A stretch of 7,020 nt of DNA from Acidobacteriota bacterium (lineage in GTDB: Bacteria > Acidobacteriota > Terriglobia > Acidiferrales > UBA7541), in the NCBI GenBank assembly GCA_003224135.1, contig QHYO01000501.1, positions 1-7,020 on the forward strand. The letters run 5' to 3'. Positions 5,920-7,020 of this stretch are shown piece after piece. Positions within the stretch are counted from its first letter, which is position 1. Each line of letters starts with the position of its first letter. The position numbers and the translations under genes were made by a program. The notes below the pieces were generated by a model that was not told where the DNA came from, made no database searches, and saw only the letters and a list, made by a program, of their open reading frames with translations.

Positions 5920-7020
5920 ATGTCGAGCAACACAAATGGCTTAGCAAATGGCAAAAACGGCAAGAAGCGCCGCCGGCGCATCATCTGGGGAGCCATAGCA
6001 CTGGTAGTCCTGCTTGGTGCGGGATTCGGCGTCAAGGCTGCCCTCAGTCCAAGCCACGAAATCGATCCATCCAAGATCGCCACCGTCGAGCGCGGCGATC
6101 TCGCGCGCGTAGTCGTCGCCACCGGAAAAATCCAGCCTCTGTCGAAAGCTGAGATCAAATCTAAGGCCAGTGGTATCGTCAAAAAGATCTACGTCGACTA
6201 TGGTGATCGCGTGAAAGCCGGGCAGATCCTCGCCGAACTCGACAAAATTCAGCTCGAAGCGGTTGTTCGCGAGTCGCGTGCAAATCTGGAAGCCGCCACC
6301 GCCGCAAAAGAGTCGGCACAAGCTTCTCTGGAGCGCAACAAGGTCGATGCGGAAGGCCCCGACGTCCCTTTTCTCAAACTCAATATGGCACGAGCTGAGC
6401 AGATGCTCAAAGACGGTGTCATGTCCAAAAGCGTAGTCGAAGACGCTCAGAAAAATTATCAACTGGCCCTGAACAAACAGATGAGCGCGCAACGCAATCT
6501 CGCCGTTTCCCGCGCGGAAATCGCCAAAGCTGAAGCCCAGCAAGCCCAGGCTCAAGCTTCGCTTGATAACGCTCTCGAAGATCTGCGCAATTCCACCATC
6601 GTCAGCCCCATCGATGGTCTGGTCTTGTCTCGTGACGTGAACGTCGGCGATGCCGTCAGCTCTATTCTGATCCTCGGCTCGCAGGCCACGCCCATCATGA
6701 CGCTCGGCGACGTCAGCGAAGTCTATGTACAAGGCAAGGTCGACGAGGCCGATATCGGCAAAGTTTATTTGAATCAGCCCGCGCGCATCGTGGTCGAATC
6801 CTTCAAGGACAAGAAATTCGAAGGCAAGGTCACCAAAATTTCTCCGCAAGGCAAGGAAAAGGACAACGTCACTACGTTTGAAGTCCGCGTGTCCATTTCC
6901 AATCCCGGTGGTGAGCTAAAAGCCAATATGAGCGCCAACGCGGAAATCCTTCTCGAGGAAAAGAAAAACGTTCTGATGGCCCCTGAAGCCGCCATGATCT
7001 ACGACAAGGATCGCAACGCC
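5920..7020 (+). CDS. Periplasmic adaptor subunit of an efflux/secretion transporter (HlyD/MacA type), 3' end beyond window
   Basis: Open for 367 codons to the last base of the window without a stop. A basic cytoplasmic start (KKRRRR, 15-20) is followed by one membrane segment (about 21-41), so the rest should lie in the periplasm as the bridge between an inner-membrane pump and an outer-membrane channel. The lipoyl-like part is split: ASGIVKKIYVDYGDRVKAG at about 83-101 and VSPIDGLVL at 228-236. Between them lies a long Ala/Gln/Glu-rich helical hairpin (about 112-215). The beta-barrel region follows (about 240-340). In the hairpin, Arg158, Met162 and Ser169 have the spacing of the R-x3-L-x6-S motif that AcrA and MacA use to touch TolC, with Met for Leu. 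ATG 5920 is the only usable start after the in-frame TGA at 5890, and GGGGG ends 8 bases before it. The partner pump genes probably follow outside the window. An ABC (MacB-like) or an RND pump are both possible. Confidence 0.9.
   Translation, partial: MSSNTNGLANGKNGKKRRRRIIWGAIALVVLLGAGFGVKAALSPSHEIDPSKIATVERGDLARVVVATGKIQPLSKAEIKSKASGIVKKIYVDYGDRVKAGQILAELDKIQLEAVVRESRANLEAATAAKESAQASLERNKVDAEGPDVPFLKLNMARAEQMLKDGVMSKSVVEDAQKNYQLALNKQMSAQRNLAVSRAEIAKAEAQQAQAQASLDNALEDLRNSTIVSPIDGLVLSRDVNVGDAVSSILILGSQATPIMTLGDVSEVYVQGKVDEADIGKVYLNQPARIVVESFKDKKFEGKVTKISPQGKEKDNVTTFEVRVSISNPGGELKANMSANAEILLEEKKNVLMAPEAAMIYDKDRNA

Noticed and set aside
5870..5944. A possible 24-codon leader peptide starting at ATG 5870 and overlapping the adaptor start
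   Set aside because: Only a weak binding site precedes it and no regulatory codon runs are visible. It is the tail of a longer chance open frame.
5941..6849. A 302-codon open frame on the minus strand, opposite the adaptor gene
   Set aside because: It lies entirely within the adaptor gene, whose protein is clearly recognisable. The antisense protein resembles no family I know and reflects the base composition of the real codons.
1..7020. Search by eye for CRISPR arrays, tRNA/rRNA genes, insertion sequences, toxin-antitoxin or defence genes
   Set aside because: No regularly spaced repeats, tRNA-like folds, transposase motifs or defence-type domains were seen. Nearly all of the window is accounted for by metabolic, peptidase and transport genes.

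Overview
The window carries five protein-coding genes in three transcription units. It looks like the chromosome of a Gram-negative-type (diderm) bacterium. The GC content is moderately high by eye. The combination of a GyaR-type reductase, a MOFRL glycerate kinase, an exported M1 aminopeptidase with a HEAT-repeat tail, and a HlyD/MacA-type adaptor is the kind of content seen in Acidobacteriota. That placement is inference from general resemblance and was not tested by any search.

Left part (55-2369, + strand): a two-gene unit for glycerate metabolism. A glyoxylate/hydroxypyruvate reductase is followed after 23 bases by a MOFRL-type glycerate 2-kinase. Together they would convert hydroxypyruvate (or, by the reductase alone, glyoxylate) towards 2-phosphoglycerate and central metabolism. 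A stem-loop followed by a T-rich tract at 2392-2428 closes the unit.

Middle part (2452-5492, - strand, converging on the first unit): a small ACT-domain protein of the ACT_7/COG3603 type, then a large exported zinc aminopeptidase of family M1 with a HEAT-repeat region, a Gly/Glu-rich linker and a C-terminal coiled coil. The two genes are 29 bases apart, or overlap by ATGA if an upstream start is used, so they are very likely co-transcribed.

Right part (5493-7020): a 427-base divergent intergenic region containing a perfect 7-1-7 inverted repeat, then the first 367 codons of an inner-membrane-anchored periplasmic adaptor subunit (HlyD/MacA type) that runs off the window.

There are no RNA genes, CRISPR arrays, insertion sequences or phage genes that I can support. 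This is mostly ordinary housekeeping and transport content. The parts most worth a second look are the domain layout of the aminopeptidase and its pairing with a putative amino-acid-binding ACT protein. I did not find a convincing undescribed multi-gene system.
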